Shown here in pieces: positions 1 through 12,559 of a stretch of DNA of 64,000 nt (positions are counted from its first letter, which is position 1; every line of letters starts with the position of its first letter). The position numbers were made by a program, and so were the translations under genes. The DNA is taken from the NCBI GenBank assembly GCA_964036665.1, contig OZ038532.1:16510537-16574536 (forward strand), read 5' to 3'. This DNA comes from Gordius sp. MW1. Taxonomy: Eukaryota > Nematomorpha > Gordioida > Gordea > Gordiidae. Under the pieces are notes generated by a model. It saw nothing but the letters and a program-made list of their open reading frames with translations. It did not search any database and was not told the origin of the DNA.

Positions 1-590
1 AAAATTTTCATACTTTGTTGTAAAAGACTTTAATGAGAATTTTTTATTAACTATTATCATATGTCTCTCTGTATACATTTTTCTATATATAAGTAATTCA
101 GTTATTTAAGAACGATGTGCATCCACAATTTAAATCTTCCTGCTCTATTCCAACCGTTCTGCATTCTCCGGCAAAAAAATACAAAAGAACAATTTGGTGG
201 TCAGCATAGTGTTTAAAGGGTAAGTATTTAAAAAAAATTATAACATTGAAAGGCTATTTCCATATTAAAATTTTTCCATTAATTAATTTTGTTAAAGAGT
301 ACAAAACTTGGTTAATCAGATAAAAATGAAATAAAACTAGCACAATATTTTTGTTGATTGCACAAATAAAACTCCATGCTGATTATCTAAATATGGGAAT
401 AAATGTTAGGCGATATAAAAAGTTTGATAAAAAAAATAACTTAAAGGGATGTAGAATGACTTAATAGCAGCTAATTATAATAAATTTAAGTGATATTTAC
501 TAATAATACAAAAATTTTGATGATGAATTTGCACTTGTCATTTTTAATATTAAATGATCAGATAACATTAAACAATAATATGAGATTTAC

Positions 591-3500
591 TTGTAACCGC
601 ATCCAATCTAATCGGAAGGCTTTTAGTTCAGGAAATGAGGAATCGTGTTTAAAACCAGAATTATTACCATTATTCTGCGTTTTATAATCATCTTTCTGAT
701 TTTCATATAATCTTTCGAGTGACATCTTGGATAGTGTGTCATCGAACGATGTAAGAATTAGCGACTCCTCTTCTTGGCAAAATGATAGGCTCTACATATA
801 TATTAACAAGATCAATTGATGAAAAAATATTTCAAAAAGATTTTTACGCAATAATTAAGTAGCCAGAACTGCAATTCCTTTTGTATTTATATGTCCAATG
901 TATTCTCATCGTTTAAAACGTCTAACCAGATTTGTGACGATATTTTAGTAATTTGAATTTATTTGCCCTTTAATTGATTTCCCTACCGACTCGATTGTAT
1001 TAAATAATTGGGGGAAAAAAATTTATATTTAAATTTAAACTCTTTCCGTTTTTATTAAGTGATTCAAAAATTAATGTTAATGATAAACAAATTAAAAACG
1101 TTGAACGTCACAAATAGGAAATAGCCCATAGTTTGCAAGCTTCTTTTCTTGATTTACGTTGCAGGACAAACCCGTGAGCGTGATAAAGGGAGCAATTGCA
1201 CTGCCCTTTCGTCCTTCATAAAATTCCCTTTATAATTCTAGTCTCGCATTCTTTTTTTATTTGATTAGGTAGGGTATAAATATTTCAAAATCATGCCCCC
1301 CCCCTTCTTAATCGTAACAAATTAATTATTTCCCCACAAAATCCCTGCAATTATAATTTAATAATGTAATACACACACCCTAAATTAGATGTCAGAGACT
1401 TACGTTTAAATATATTCAGTTTGTGAGCAAGTGAAAATATAGCTTATTTCTTGATTCCTGGCAGGCGCGTAGCCAGGATTTTCTCAAGGGAGGGGGGGGG
1501 GGAAATTTTCAAAAATTTTACGAACTTCATCGGGAGTAGGAGCTAACTCCCGATGAATTGTCAATAAAGCCAATCCATTTAATCTATTCTTAGACATGGT
1601 ATTTCTAATGTAAGTTTTTAGCCTCCTCAGCGTTGAGAAGCTATAAAAATTTTTTTACATTTTTGCCAAGGGGGGGGGGGGGGAATTTCCCGTTCCCCCC
1701 CCCCCCCTTATTTACGCCACTGATTCCTGGTTATGTAGACAATCATGGTAAAATGAGTTGAGACATAAATATTCAATATTTGACAAAGATCTCCTCCTAA
1801 CAGTCTTTATCTTTTTTGATTACTAGTCATTTACTAAAGACCATTTTTTAATTAAATAGTGCAAAGCTGTTACTGTATGTAAAACATGGAAACTACCACG
1901 CATCTAAAAATGAGATTGCAGGTGCAAAATTGTTTCATTGTTCAGTACCAAGAGACGGTCTTTTTGTTTCACATTTTGGCCAACTTAAGTAATGGAAAAT
2001 TTAAAAAAAGATTTACGACGAAACTAGCAGCGACATGCAATAGCTCTGCTATTGCCTGTTACGACCGCGCATCACAAAATGTCACGGCATATGTTTATTG
2101 ATCCTTTAAAATGAAGACCATTAGATCCCGCCCGTTTGGGTTGGGCTAAAAACTATTTATATACTGTCTTAAAATCCTTTAACTACCTTATTGTAATTAT
2201 TTTTGATAGACGAGACGAAAATTCGTCTAAAAAAAAAGCTGGAAAACGTATAAAAGAGAGGCAAAATCTACACAATAAAGCATCGCATTGAAATAGCCGT
2301 CCAAATTATCTTAAATGCATTTTGGGAATAATTGGCTTTAATATTTTAAAAATATACCTTAAAATTAAAGGAGTTGTTATAAAATTATTAAAAAGACTAA
2401 AAAATATAACAAATTAACATAACATGAATCTAAATAGCAGCGACAAATTATTTTGATTACTTTTTTGTATATCAAACTTATTCATCAAAAATGTAATTAT
2501 TTTATAAATAAATGTTACTTTTACTGCAAATGAATAAAAATCGCAGATTAAAACATTGTTATTCATAATGATCTTTAATTACCTGCAATAGTCTCTTAAA
2601 TTCCATAGCATCATAACCTGACAAATATTGGACGTAATACCTCTGCAAAACTTGATGATATTTTTTCACTAAGCCTAAAATTATGATAGACAAAACGAAT
2701 TGTCATCAGCGAATACTGGATTTTATTTAAATGGATGGTAATGCAAAACAAATTTATCAACAACAATTTCCTAAATTGGGATCTAATCTATAGTTTTTAT
2801 TAACACAAATTAACCGAATCGTCAGTATCAAAATGATCTAAAGAACCCGCACTAAAATAATTAAAGTGAAAGCTTGATGTTATTTTACTTAATGTCTTAA
2901 AAGACACATATATTACATGTACAAATTATTTAATAAGATTATTAAAACTAACCTTTAAGTTCTTCCATGTAAAATAATAATTCAGGTAATATCCGATCTA
3001 TGAAATCTTCTTTGCTGATCTTCTTCGTAAGATTAACTAAAGAAGAGTGAGTTGAATTCAAAGCATTCAAAGGGGTGCCAATCCCTCCATTTCCCCCTAG
3101 AGGCAAGCTTATACAATGTTCCTGGTGCCGGATGAGCCACAAAATTTCATCTCGCGTAAACGATAGTGCCATAAAAACATACAACGCCTATTTAATATAA
3201 AACATTTTAATAAACTACAATGCTTCAAAACCCTTCATAAATGTGTAAGTTTAATTAATTGAAAGATCACAATGGAAATCGTTGAATCGACTACATTTCC
3301 GTACGGGGATCAATGCCATCCGTTTAGTTTTAGCGTGTTTTTGTAGTTATTTAGTCGTGATTGTAATTTATTTTTATATCGTTTTAATTAATTAAATTAA
3401 GGTCATTTTTTATTGTCGCTCGCTATAACATAAAAATAATCACCTTTGGGCCCAGAAGTCCAGGCTGATCTCGAAATATTGCGGCAAGCTCTTTTAATGT

Positions 3501-6500
3501 TACCCTTAAAAATTTCCTTCGTTCCTTCCTGATTTTGATACTGAAATATTCAAAGGTACATATAATTGAGTTTAACAAATAATTTTATGTATTTAAAATA
3601 AGGTTAGTGATTCCAACAAATATTACTTACGTTTCTTGTATCGTATATTGGTAACATTCTTTAATTTCCATAACTCTTTTGCCATAGCTTAAAACAAATA
3701 GAAGCAAAATTAAAATCTATGATGCTGTTTTAATAATGAGCATTTAAGAATAAAACATTATTATTTGATACAGTATAATCAAAGAAATCAACTGTTCAAA
3801 CCCTTTAATTGCATCGAAATGGGTGAGAGTTAGAGTAAACACGTTGATAGTTTCGTCTCTGAACAATGGGATGACTATACTGGAGCGCAGAGCCACTTTC
3901 CAAAGTTCCCATAAGTCACTTTCTAAAATAAGGGCTTGATGGCAAACTATCCCACATAATATAATCCACTTCTCCATGCGTTCCAAAGAAAGGTATTCAC
4001 ATGGTATCTATTTAAAAAAGTAAGTTAGTGATACGTGAAAGCTTTTTCGTATAATTGTATAAAAAATAAAATTAATAAATATGTTGGGGCCTAAAATAAA
4101 TGATTAGTTATGATTACAAGATCCTAAAAGTGAAATGAATAAGCTATTAAGTCGTGATTGTAAAAAGCCTATATAGATTAAAAATTCGAGGCTAAAAATG
4201 ATTTTAATCATTAAAAAAAAAATACTTTCAGTAAATATTAATCAATTAAAAGTGCTAAGGTATTTTTAATAGAGCTTTAATAACACTTGAGACATGTTTT
4301 TTAAAATTTTCGAGTAAAATTATATTAATCTATTATTATGGCATAATCTTCGAATTTTACGTCATATTCCTGCCTTAAAATACTTTATCCCCTTATATTC
4401 GTAGTAATTAATATATCATATCATTTTAACGCTGTAAAAATCAAAAAAGTTAAACGTTTATACTGTAACAGCTAAAATACTTTATCCCCTTAAATTAATA
4501 TTAATAAAAAATATCTATCATTTTAAAGCTGTAAAAATCAAAAAGGATACTTTATCCCCTTAAATTAACATTAACAAATAATATCTATCATTTTAAAGCT
4601 GTAGAAATCAAAAAGGTTAGGGTTAAAATACTTTATCCACCTTATATTCGTGTTAATTTATAATATCAATCATTTTAAAGCTGTAAAAATCGAAGAGTTT
4701 AAGCGTTCATACCGTATCAGTTTGAGCTGGTGTTAGCAAATGCTGAGACGATGCCACCAAACTGAGCATTTGGGCCGAGCGCCATTCAACTGCGGTTAGG
4801 TTGCGTCGTGGAAAGACCAACAACAGCGAACTTATGCATTTGAGAATGAGGCGAGAGTGTGGGGAAAATTCTTCTTGTAATTTTTTGAGAGCAGGCTCGA
4901 TTCCATCGTAATCTGCGAGAGTTTGGGCGAGACGAGGGTAGGAATTTCCTTCGTTCGTTTCATAAATGTCACTCCCTGTGGTTATCGACAATTTTTTGGA
5001 GCTGCTTCCTCCTATTTGACATCCAAAATAGTCATACTTTAAAATAATTGTAAAATATGAAATACAAAGTTAGAAGCGAAAAATCGGATTAAAACTTTAC
5101 TTAGCAATGCTGTTAAGCATATCGAATAAAGTTTATAATTTTTAAGCATAAAAATCATATTAAAATATATTTTAAGATATCCTTCGTGAATGTATCAAAC
5201 ACCACATAAAGTGCCCATGCCAAGTGTTTCTAAGGTTGCCAAAAATTATAATTAATGTATATTAAAAAAATGTCCATGACGCTAAAGTATTTCTCTTAAA
5301 TGGTTGATAAGAGAATGCATTACATGGACTGTTGAATTCTAAGCACGGGGGTACCTTTTATCAAACGGTGTTACTAAGTCCGTCATAATTTGCTAGCAAT
5401 AAAGGCAAGTAATCACAATTCATTTGTAAAGGATAATAAAACAGAATATTGATTTATATAATGTAAAATTGATTATTAAAAGAACAAAAATTTGGTAAAT
5501 TATTCTAAAAAGACAAACAAATATGGGAAGGTAAATGTCCCTGCAACCGTATCCTCAACAAGAAATTAATATGAATAAAAGGAAAACATTATTAATTTAC
5601 ATATTTCTTAAATCGGAAAACAAAATTAATCGAGATTTAATAAAATTATCAGTTTTTCAAATTTAATGGTGAAATCACTTGGTTATTCAGAGCTACTCTC
5701 CAAAAAGTGATTAGACAAATAAAACATATAAAAAATTTATAAAAATTGGAAAATATTTGATTGCCTAATTAGTAATCTGCAATATAAAACCCCAGTCTAA
5801 AATAAAAAAATTCTTGATATCAATGGGCAATCAAAGAGTTTATTAATGTGTAGACATTATAATTCAAATTAGTTAATTAATATTTATTATAATATACCTA
5901 TAAAAGTATTAGTTAATTCTCTTGCCGTATTGTACAATCCAACAATTATTTTTCTCTCATCAATTGTATTGAGGAGGAAGATGAGAGATATGTATGTAAC
6001 TATAAGATCAAGATACAACTTGGTAATGTCAAAATAGATCACCTAATAATATTTAAATAATCATATATATATTATATCTAAACATAATATAGAATAGAAC
6101 ATTAAATGACTTATTAACTCATAATTTTCGTTAAAATTGAAAGCAAAAGATAGAGTAAGGGTGGTTATAATCCCATTTAATAATTTAAATACTTTTTCTA
6201 GATACTAAAAATTCAAAGAGGTAAAATTTGTCATGGTTTAGGGAGCTTCTATTATACTAAACACCATAAATTGTTTAATTTTTCATATTATGTACACTAT
6301 TTTTAAAAAGCTTTTAATTTTATTTGTGCAAAAAATGTTATCACAACTGGCTATTTTGCAAAGGAGCTGTTGATAAATAAGACTTATCCCAAGATTTAAA
6401 ATAAATTTAACAGACTCCTCAAAACAACAACCTATATATCTAAACATTATCTATTTAACTAAATGTTGTAAATTTCAAATGTACAATTTACTTTTAAGAA

Positions 6501-7222
6501 TATTTTTTCTAATGCAATGGCAAAGAGGTTAGTGCAGATCCCAAGTATAAGCTTAGATTAATAGAATCAATGCAAACATTTTAATTAAACCAATCAAATA
6601 AATATTTATCTTTCCTAAAATAGTTAAATTTAAATAAAATTTAGGTAAAAAAGGTCTTGATAAATTAAAAATAGACTATATATATTTTATTCACCCTATT
6701 AACTATGAAAGAAATATAAATTAAATAATTTATTAAACACTTTACAAAAATAATTTTATAACAAATAAAAACATTATTTAACTCACAATATCAAAGTTCA
6801 TCTGTGCTGTGTCTAAATTTGTTAAAAGCTCGGTAACGTGATCTTTAAATTCTAATAAATCAACAAAAGTAAGGTAATATTGATTTAGATTTTTCATAAT
6901 TTCCTCCTTAACTAAGCAGAGAGGTGATAATGTGTTCTAAATTTATGCATATACAAAACTAAAATAATTTCTAACCATATTGCCCTTTATATCAATAGAA
7001 GGAAATTTTTTGACTATCAATTTTATACAGGACTCCAATTTTTCAGGTAAAAACAAAGACTTATTTGATTCACCACAAGACTTAAAAATTTATATGCAAT
7101 TTTAGAAATAATAAAACTTTTTTGATATTGTATAGACGTGTCAAAAGTCCATGCCCTCTTTCATTGAGAATTATTAATTTTTCAGCAAACTTTTGCTGCG
7201 AATTTGTAAGAGAGCGGGCCAT
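591..7222 (-). CDS. NCKAP1: NCKAP1/Nap1 (Hem family, WAVE regulatory complex subunit), 5' half, 11 exons, partial
   Basis: Nck-associated protein 1 is the large scaffold that pairs with Sra1/CYFIP in the WAVE regulatory complex, linking Rac to Arp2/3 actin nucleation at the plasma membrane. Exons on the minus strand: 7222-7118, 7080-6976, 6906-6787, 6042-5898, 5011-4713, 4007-3802, 3687-3631, 3540-3444, 3187-2953, 2674-2583, 791-591. All junctions are GT-AG, phases agree, and they total 1662 nt (554 codons). The start ATG at 7222 gives [16 protein letters not shown], which matches the family N-terminus. Other family landmarks are [15 protein letters not shown] (exon 3), [12 protein letters not shown] and [15 protein letters not shown] (exon 5), [15 protein letters not shown] (exon 6), [14 protein letters not shown] and [10 protein letters not shown] (exon 8), [13 protein letters not shown] (exon 9), [13 protein letters not shown] (exon 10) and FRLDWMRLQ (exon 11). 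The family is about 1130 aa, so the second half lies beyond the left edge. The acceptor of exon 5 was chosen for phase and is the least certain; two donors are weak (GTTTTA, GTTTGA). Confidence 0.93.
1461..1721. mobile_element. hAT-type MITE of the GGCGTAGCC family, in NCKAP1 intron 10
   Basis: The element is bounded by an exact 8-bp direct repeat GATTCCTG (1453-1460 and 1722-1729). The ends are GCAGGCGCGTAGCCAGG and ...TTTACGCCACT. It contains paired homopolymer tracts: poly-G near the left end, then poly-G and poly-C near the right end. No coding capacity. Confidence 0.8.
4376..4720. repeat. About four tandem 75-100 bp units at the 3' edge of NCKAP1 exon 5
   Basis: Four degenerate units begin near 4376, 4473, 4548 and 4624, each with AAAATACTTTATCC, a TATCATTTTAA block and GCTGTAAAAATC. 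The last unit runs into the end of exon 5 and its splice donor. The first unit carries a copy of that exon end with its own GT (4463-4462), a possible decoy donor. Confidence 0.8.
7081..7117 (-). other. 37-bp mini-intron of NCKAP1 (intron 1)
   Basis: A GT...AG intron of only 37 bp separates ...RLYNIKK from SCGESNK... It is not a multiple of three and must be removed to keep frame; after removal the protein aligns with NCKAP1 without a gap. The donor GTTTTA is weak and the acceptor ends TTTTTAAG. Other introns in this gene are 69, 744, 886, 705, 114, 90, 256, 278 and 1791 bp. Confidence 0.85.
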
Positions 7223-9379
7223 GTTTGTTAAAACAGCTGATAATTAATAACAAAAGTTAGTTGAATACTTGTAAATAAAATTACATTATTTCATGTTCTA
7301 TTTCCAATTTTACAAAAGCAATTTATTTTTTTACTTTATTTATATTAGATGTGTAAATTAATCAAAATTATTTGCTAGGAAAGTGTTTGGTAGTTACTAG
7401 CACTATAGCGGATAGTCCTTTTAGGCGCTGCAAGATATAACACATAGTCACTTGGAGGCGTTAGAGATATAGCGCAAAGTCAGTTGAAGCGATAGAGCTA
7501 TAGCGTGGCCCCAATAATGATATGAATTTTAATCGTTAATTGCATTTTAATGTGCGCGGGTGGCTAATATACATTTTTCGCATTAAAACTTTGAATTATC
7601 TCCTCCTTCAACAACTAATTTTTATAAAATAAATTTAGTATTATAGCTTACACCATTTCAGTGGTGTTGCTAGCATTTTTTCCTTGAGGGAGGGGCTGAT
7701 TAAATTCCACACCAGTGGGCAGGGGTCAACGGCGATTTTAAAAAATTTTCCATAGCCATGTCAAACTCAATAACACAGGTCTACAATAGCCATCCTGCAA
7801 ACGGACCTTCTGATAAAGAATATTGCGTTAAACTATAATCTGTTTTTGTTTTTTTTCCAAAATTTCCACTTTTTTACAAAAACGAGATTGATGCAAAGAA
7901 TGCCTATTTTAACCTTTTTTAAGACTATTGCCACGGCATTTTAATTATACTAAAAATATTAATTTATTACTGTAGATTAAAATTTCATCTCTAGGTACAT
8001 TATTTTAATATTTTTGTTTCACCTCTATATTTAAAATTGTTCCTTGTTTACGTGAAACCCTTTTTCCATCGCCTTAGACTGGGAATTCCCTAATATAAAG
8101 AATTTTCCTGCCGCAAATTCTCCCATCAGGTAAACGTCTACTCAATACACCCTCTACACTACCTTTGTAACAAATCTAAATACATCAGACATAAAATAAT
8201 AAATGCCTTTATCTAGGCCGCTTTTAAAAAAGCTAATATCGGGTTCCTTTTAAAGCCATCTGACCCCTCAGGGAAGGATGCCTCCGGAAAGTTCTACCCA
8301 GATACCTTGGCAAAATGCTACCCTTCAAATAGAATTTAACTTCAATAGACATTTTCGCCCTATCCAACTAAAATTACAATGCTTTGACCTTCGCCGAGCC
8401 CGTAAAACGGACAAGTAGTAGGCCCTCCTACCTCTTAATATTTTTACCTTTATTTTTGCCTCATGCTCTCGGACATTTGCACCAGCAACCATTAAAATTT
8501 ATATCAAGAGTCAAAAAATTATTTATAAAATTTTTAACTCTAATTATTGTATGAGACAAACTGCTATCCAACGAGCTATTAATTTGAGTAAGAGTGCCCT
8601 ATTAATATAAATAACTAAGTGTGCATGCATGTATGTATTTCGATCTTAGTAAGGAGCTTGGCATGGGGTGTATGAAATAAATAAGGATGGTTATCGCCAA
8701 GTTTGTAAGTTTTCCAAAAACGCACTGGCCTGTGGTGCATAAAATGACGGACAGGCTCAGACGAGTCCTAAAGTTTATCAAAGAGTAGGGGCAAAACGTA
8801 CTCCTAAAAACGGCCCCTAGCAAATCTCAAATGGCTAAATCCTTTGAGCCCAAAATTTTTTTAACTAAACAGAATATAAAAGTAAAAATTCTCAATTATT
8901 CCGATTTTGCAGATCTAGAATCCTCGTTATGTTTTGAGCATTTTATATATCAGCCAAGTGTTTAACTAATAGTAGAAACTATTTTGGAATTTACCAAGAA
9001 AATAATACCAGTAATTGTAATTGATTTGTTCTAGAGATTTTTAATATGCCTAGTAATTTTAGCCATTATATTAATTATATTCAATAAATACTAAACACTA
9101 ACCAAGAAAAAATGGAAAAGATTGTAGTAAATTTGCTAATAGAGTAATTACGTGAATAATTAGTTACGCTTTAAATACGTTTGGTAGACGTAATTTTAAG
9201 TGGTACACGTGGGCTTATAAGACCAGGAACTATAATGCCACATTTAGAGTTTTTAAATAAGGTGTCAAAGTTGTAACCTTATTATTGAATCATTTATCAT
9301 TACTTACGCATATTTGTAGTAGTAGCTTTTAATTTTAAAGCCGGTAATAAATCAAACCATTTCTTATTTTTATTCTAAC
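7223..9379. other. Intergenic, upstream of NCKAP1
   Basis: No supported gene. At about 7390-7510 there are repeated CTATAGC and CACATAGTCACTT words also found in the fold-back element at 32303-32767, so this is probably a decayed relative. At 7665-7735 a sequence like GTGTTGCTAGCATTTTT...GAGGGAGGGG resembles a worn left end of the GGCGTAGCC hAT family. The stretch at 8040-8830 is less AT-rich but shows no conserved protein on either strand. Confidence 0.5.
7232..7241. promoter_or_regulatory. E-box AACAGCTGAT just upstream of the NCKAP1 start codon
   Basis: The motif lies 10 nt 5' of the NCKAP1 ATG and fits AWCAGCTGWT, a core-promoter E-box known from Drosophila promoters. A second perfect match is upstream of PLD3 at 62731-62740. 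Its role as a promoter element is inference. Confidence 0.35.
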
Positions 9380-9766
9380 ACCCTCGCCGTCGTCCCGAAT
9401 GCTGAGCCGATCGGAACCCGACGCTTAATCGTTAGTTGGGCTTCGAGAACGCCCATCAACTTCGAACGGACCGAGGTCAACCCTCGGCCATTATATCAAG
9501 TTAATCGACTACGAGGCGCGCCGAAATATCGTTACATTTATAGGCTTCTGACTTAGAGGCGTTTGGTTATAATCCCTCAGATGGTAGCGTCGCGCCGTCG
9601 GCTTTTTAGCCGGACGCCTGAACCAAATGTCTAAACTTGCCGTTCCTCTCGTACTGAGCAGGATTACTACAGCAACAACTAGTCATCAGTAGGGTAAAAC
9701 TAACCTGTCTCACGACCCCAGCTCACGTTCCCTAAGTGGGTGAACAATCCAACGCTTGGTGAATTC

Positions 9767-9804
<38 letters not shown>

Positions 9805-10372
9805 CTGTAATAACTTTTCTTACACCTCCCACTTTAAACTCCAAATATCGAAAGGATCGATAGGCCACGCTTTAGCGGTTCGTATTCATATTGAAAATCA
9901 AAATCAAGTCAGCTTTTGCCCTTTTGCTCTACGCGAGGTTTCTGTCCTCGCCGGGCTCGCCTTAGGAGACCTGCGTTACTTTTTGACAAATGTACCGCCC
10001 CAGTCAAACTCCCTACCTGACACTGTCTTCGGATCGAATCGCGACGACGTACGCTACCATCCAACGGCTACCCGGACCCGAAAGCCCGGACGACCGAGGG
10101 GTAAAATAACTGCCATCGCTTAACGCCAATATGAAAAAACCGGAAGGTTTCGATTTTCGCTTAACCGAATAAGTAAAGAAATGATGAAGGTAGTGGTATT
10201 TCACTGGCGGTTGCCCTCCCACTTCCTGCACCCTTCGTGTGTCTTCACAGAGTCGGATTACAGTCAAGTTCAACAGGGTCTTCTTTCCCTGCTAATTCCG
10301 CCATGCCCGTTCCCTTGGCTGTTGTTTCGATAGATAGTAGATAGGGACAGTAGGAATCTCGTTGATCCATTT

Positions 10373-10410
<38 letters not shown>

Positions 10411-10435
10411 AATAAGAGAGTCTAGTTAATCCAGC

Positions 10436-10471
<36 letters not shown>

Positions 10472-10490
10472 CGTCAACACCGTCCAACAG
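9380..10490 (-). pseudogene. 28S rRNA pseudogene (3' domains), truncated
   Basis: Long blocks match the reverse complement of eukaryotic 28S rRNA: the segment around CTCGTACTGAGCAGGATTAC, GTGGGTGAACAATCCAACGC, GTACCGCCCCAGTCAAACTC, AGATAGGGACAGTAGGAATC and ATTAGATGACGAGGCATTTG. It is not functional as read. The universally conserved GGTCTAAA before CCCAGCTCACG is missing near 9715; about 60 nt are missing after GAAGGATC near 9805; about 30 nt are missing near 10430; and the invariant CTCTCTTAAGGTAGCC reads CTCTCTTATTGTAGCC. It is isolated from 18S/5.8S sequence. Boundaries are approximate. Open frames across it are artefacts. Confidence 0.9.
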
Positions 10491-11289
10491 GTGGGGTGGC
10501 GCACCAACAATATAATCGCACATTGTAATAACATTGATCTTATTTACCTGCTTCTATTTTTGAACAGGTTATTACTCAGATAATTTAAATCATTTTCATC
10601 ACTTATACAGGGGAATTTACATATTTTAGTGAGCACTGACATAATAATTTGTCTTTATAATAGTATTTTCGTTACGGATAAATGGTCTACTAATGTTGAT
10701 ATAACATTTATATTATAGTAATACCAATCTTAGATATAAATTTATTATTTAAAATAGAATTCACAAATTTCTTTATTGGTTTTAATAAATAATCTAGATT
10801 ACAAACAAAATTACACGAAATTCTTTAAAAACAAAATTACACAATAAACTGCTATATAATTTTTTGATTTATCACTAAATGATAAAGTTGCTTTATTTTT
10901 TAACAATTTCCATATTCTATCATGATCATGAACTTTTCTAGGATCAAAACATTTTGTCGTGTCGCTTTCGAACTTATATCTAATAAAATAGAGTTGTATT
11001 GATTTTGAAACATAAAAACATATTACATAATATTCCTGTTATTTTGCGCGTAGTATAATTATTTTTATTACAAAGTTTTTATATAAAATTTGAATCGGTT
11101 AATCAAGTGACAACATCATTATTAAATAAACATGTATCCCTGTATTGTAAATTAGATATATGAATTTGTATACCTACAACTAATTTTTATATTATATAAA
11201 GAACCTCAAGTTTCATCTAATATACCCCAGTTAAATTTTAAATGCATTTAACTAGGTTTGATTCTACTTTGAGAATTTTAAATAGGATT
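10491..11289. other. AT-rich intergenic stretch
   Basis: No conserved coding frame, terminal inverted repeat or structured RNA was recognised. Confidence 0.5.
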
Positions 11290-11828
11290 ATTAGCAAAAA
11301 TTAGAAAACGCTAAGTAAGGACATAAAGGGAACGGCGTTTTAGGTTCTAGAACAGACTAAAAGAGCTAAATCTTAGAATAAAAGAAGATAATGGCATCTG
11401 AAGAAATAAAATTATACAAATACGATTTAAATGTAGAACCTGGCGGACTATTTAGAAAATAGGGAGTGAAAGTGAGCCGCAAAAATGTTGCAATAGAGAA
11501 AAATGCCGCTAATATCTAGATGTAAAGTGGAAGTCAGGCCTAAATGCAAATTGGTGTAGATAAAGAATAAGAAAATTCGCGTTCTGGGTCCTCAAAATGG
11601 CCAATGGAGGAATGTCAAACTTTATTTAAGCTGAAGAAGCGATGGATTGGTAGACAGAATCTTTCAAATAACTTAGAAACTTTGCAGATGACAAAGATTC
11701 CTCTCCCGATATTGAGGCAAACATAAACATGGTCGAATTCTATTAGGAGGATGGAGTTAGGGCACAAATGAAGACGATTCAAGACGGAAAAGCTAATGAA
11801 CCAGAGGGATCCCAATGGAAGCATGCAT
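11290..11828 (+). mobile_element. Internal fragment of the RTE LINE (region between endonuclease and RT)
   Basis: The segment follows the order of the full copy at 42500-43060: AAGGACAT.AAGGGAAC.., AACAGACTAAAA.AGC, a block like GCAATAGAGAAAAATGCCGC, then GACAAAGATTCC and ATGGAAGCAT. It has many indels and no open frame. It is followed directly by a worn GGCGTAGCC-type end at 11829. Confidence 0.75.
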
Positions 11829-11985
11829 AGGCGTAGCCAACATTGGAATTAAAGAGGGCAATAATGATTTAGGGAGGGGCAAACTAAGCATTTTTTGAAA
11901 TTTTAGTTATAGTTTTAATAAATTTTTGGATTTAGGGGGGGGGGCAACCGCCCTTCCCTGCCCCCCTAGGCTAGGCCCATCGAAC
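11829..11985. mobile_element. Worn GGCGTAGCC-family hAT MITE
   Basis: The left end reads ATAGGCGTAGCCAAC, followed by GGGAGGGGCAAAC. A poly-G tract (11936-11944) and GCCCCCCTAGGCTAGGCCCATCG lie at the right. No clean target duplication was found, so the boundaries are approximate. Confidence 0.5.
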
Positions 11986-12559
11986 TATGGGTGAGATTAT
12001 TTATGGGAAAAAGTTAGGTGTGAGTCAACCTCTTGTCAACCTTAGGCTAGTTTAATGGTTCCTTGCAATCCCCCTTGGTCCCTTTAAGACGCTAATCCAT
12101 GCATCTTGAGGTCAATTAGATGCCTAAAGCTTAGGCTTGAGCAAAATTAACCTGAAATCTATTAGGAAAATGGGTTATTATAGGTGACCTAACGTCAATA
12201 TTTTCTTATTAACTAATTTATAACTTAAATATGGTGGTTTAAACTTTGTTTTATTTATTTTTTATATATATAATATAAATTAGTAATTTTTATTTATTAA
12301 ATTCAAAATAACCTAATGTTTCAGGTTTGCATATAGATTTAATATTAATTGCTATGCAATTTATGGGCTCGTTTTTGGTTGTCCGTCCGTTGTCCGTCCG
12401 TTGTCCGTTGTCCTCCCTATCTATTTGCATTGGGTATATTAGGTTATCGCTTTTTAATTGCTATGCATGAGAAAGAGGTGCCCCACCCCTCATCTCTATC
12501 TCATGCATAAGAGGTGCCCCACCCCTCATCTCTCTCTCCCTCGGTGTGTTATATATAAG

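Noticed and set aside
121..215. Possible NCKAP1 exon 12 on the minus strand
   Set aside because: A frame with LTTKLFF was considered, but it does not follow the family sequence after FRLDWMRLQ and contains a stop.
490..687. Plus-strand open frame of 65 codons
   Set aside because: Overlaps NCKAP1 exon 11 on the other strand; no similarity of its own.
2200..2580. Possible further NCKAP1 exon
   Set aside because: The phase and sequence of 2583 and 791 join directly in the family order, so none is needed here.
9740..10273. Open frames on both strands, up to 127 codons
   Set aside because: They lie inside the 28S rRNA relic; the DNA matches rRNA, not protein.
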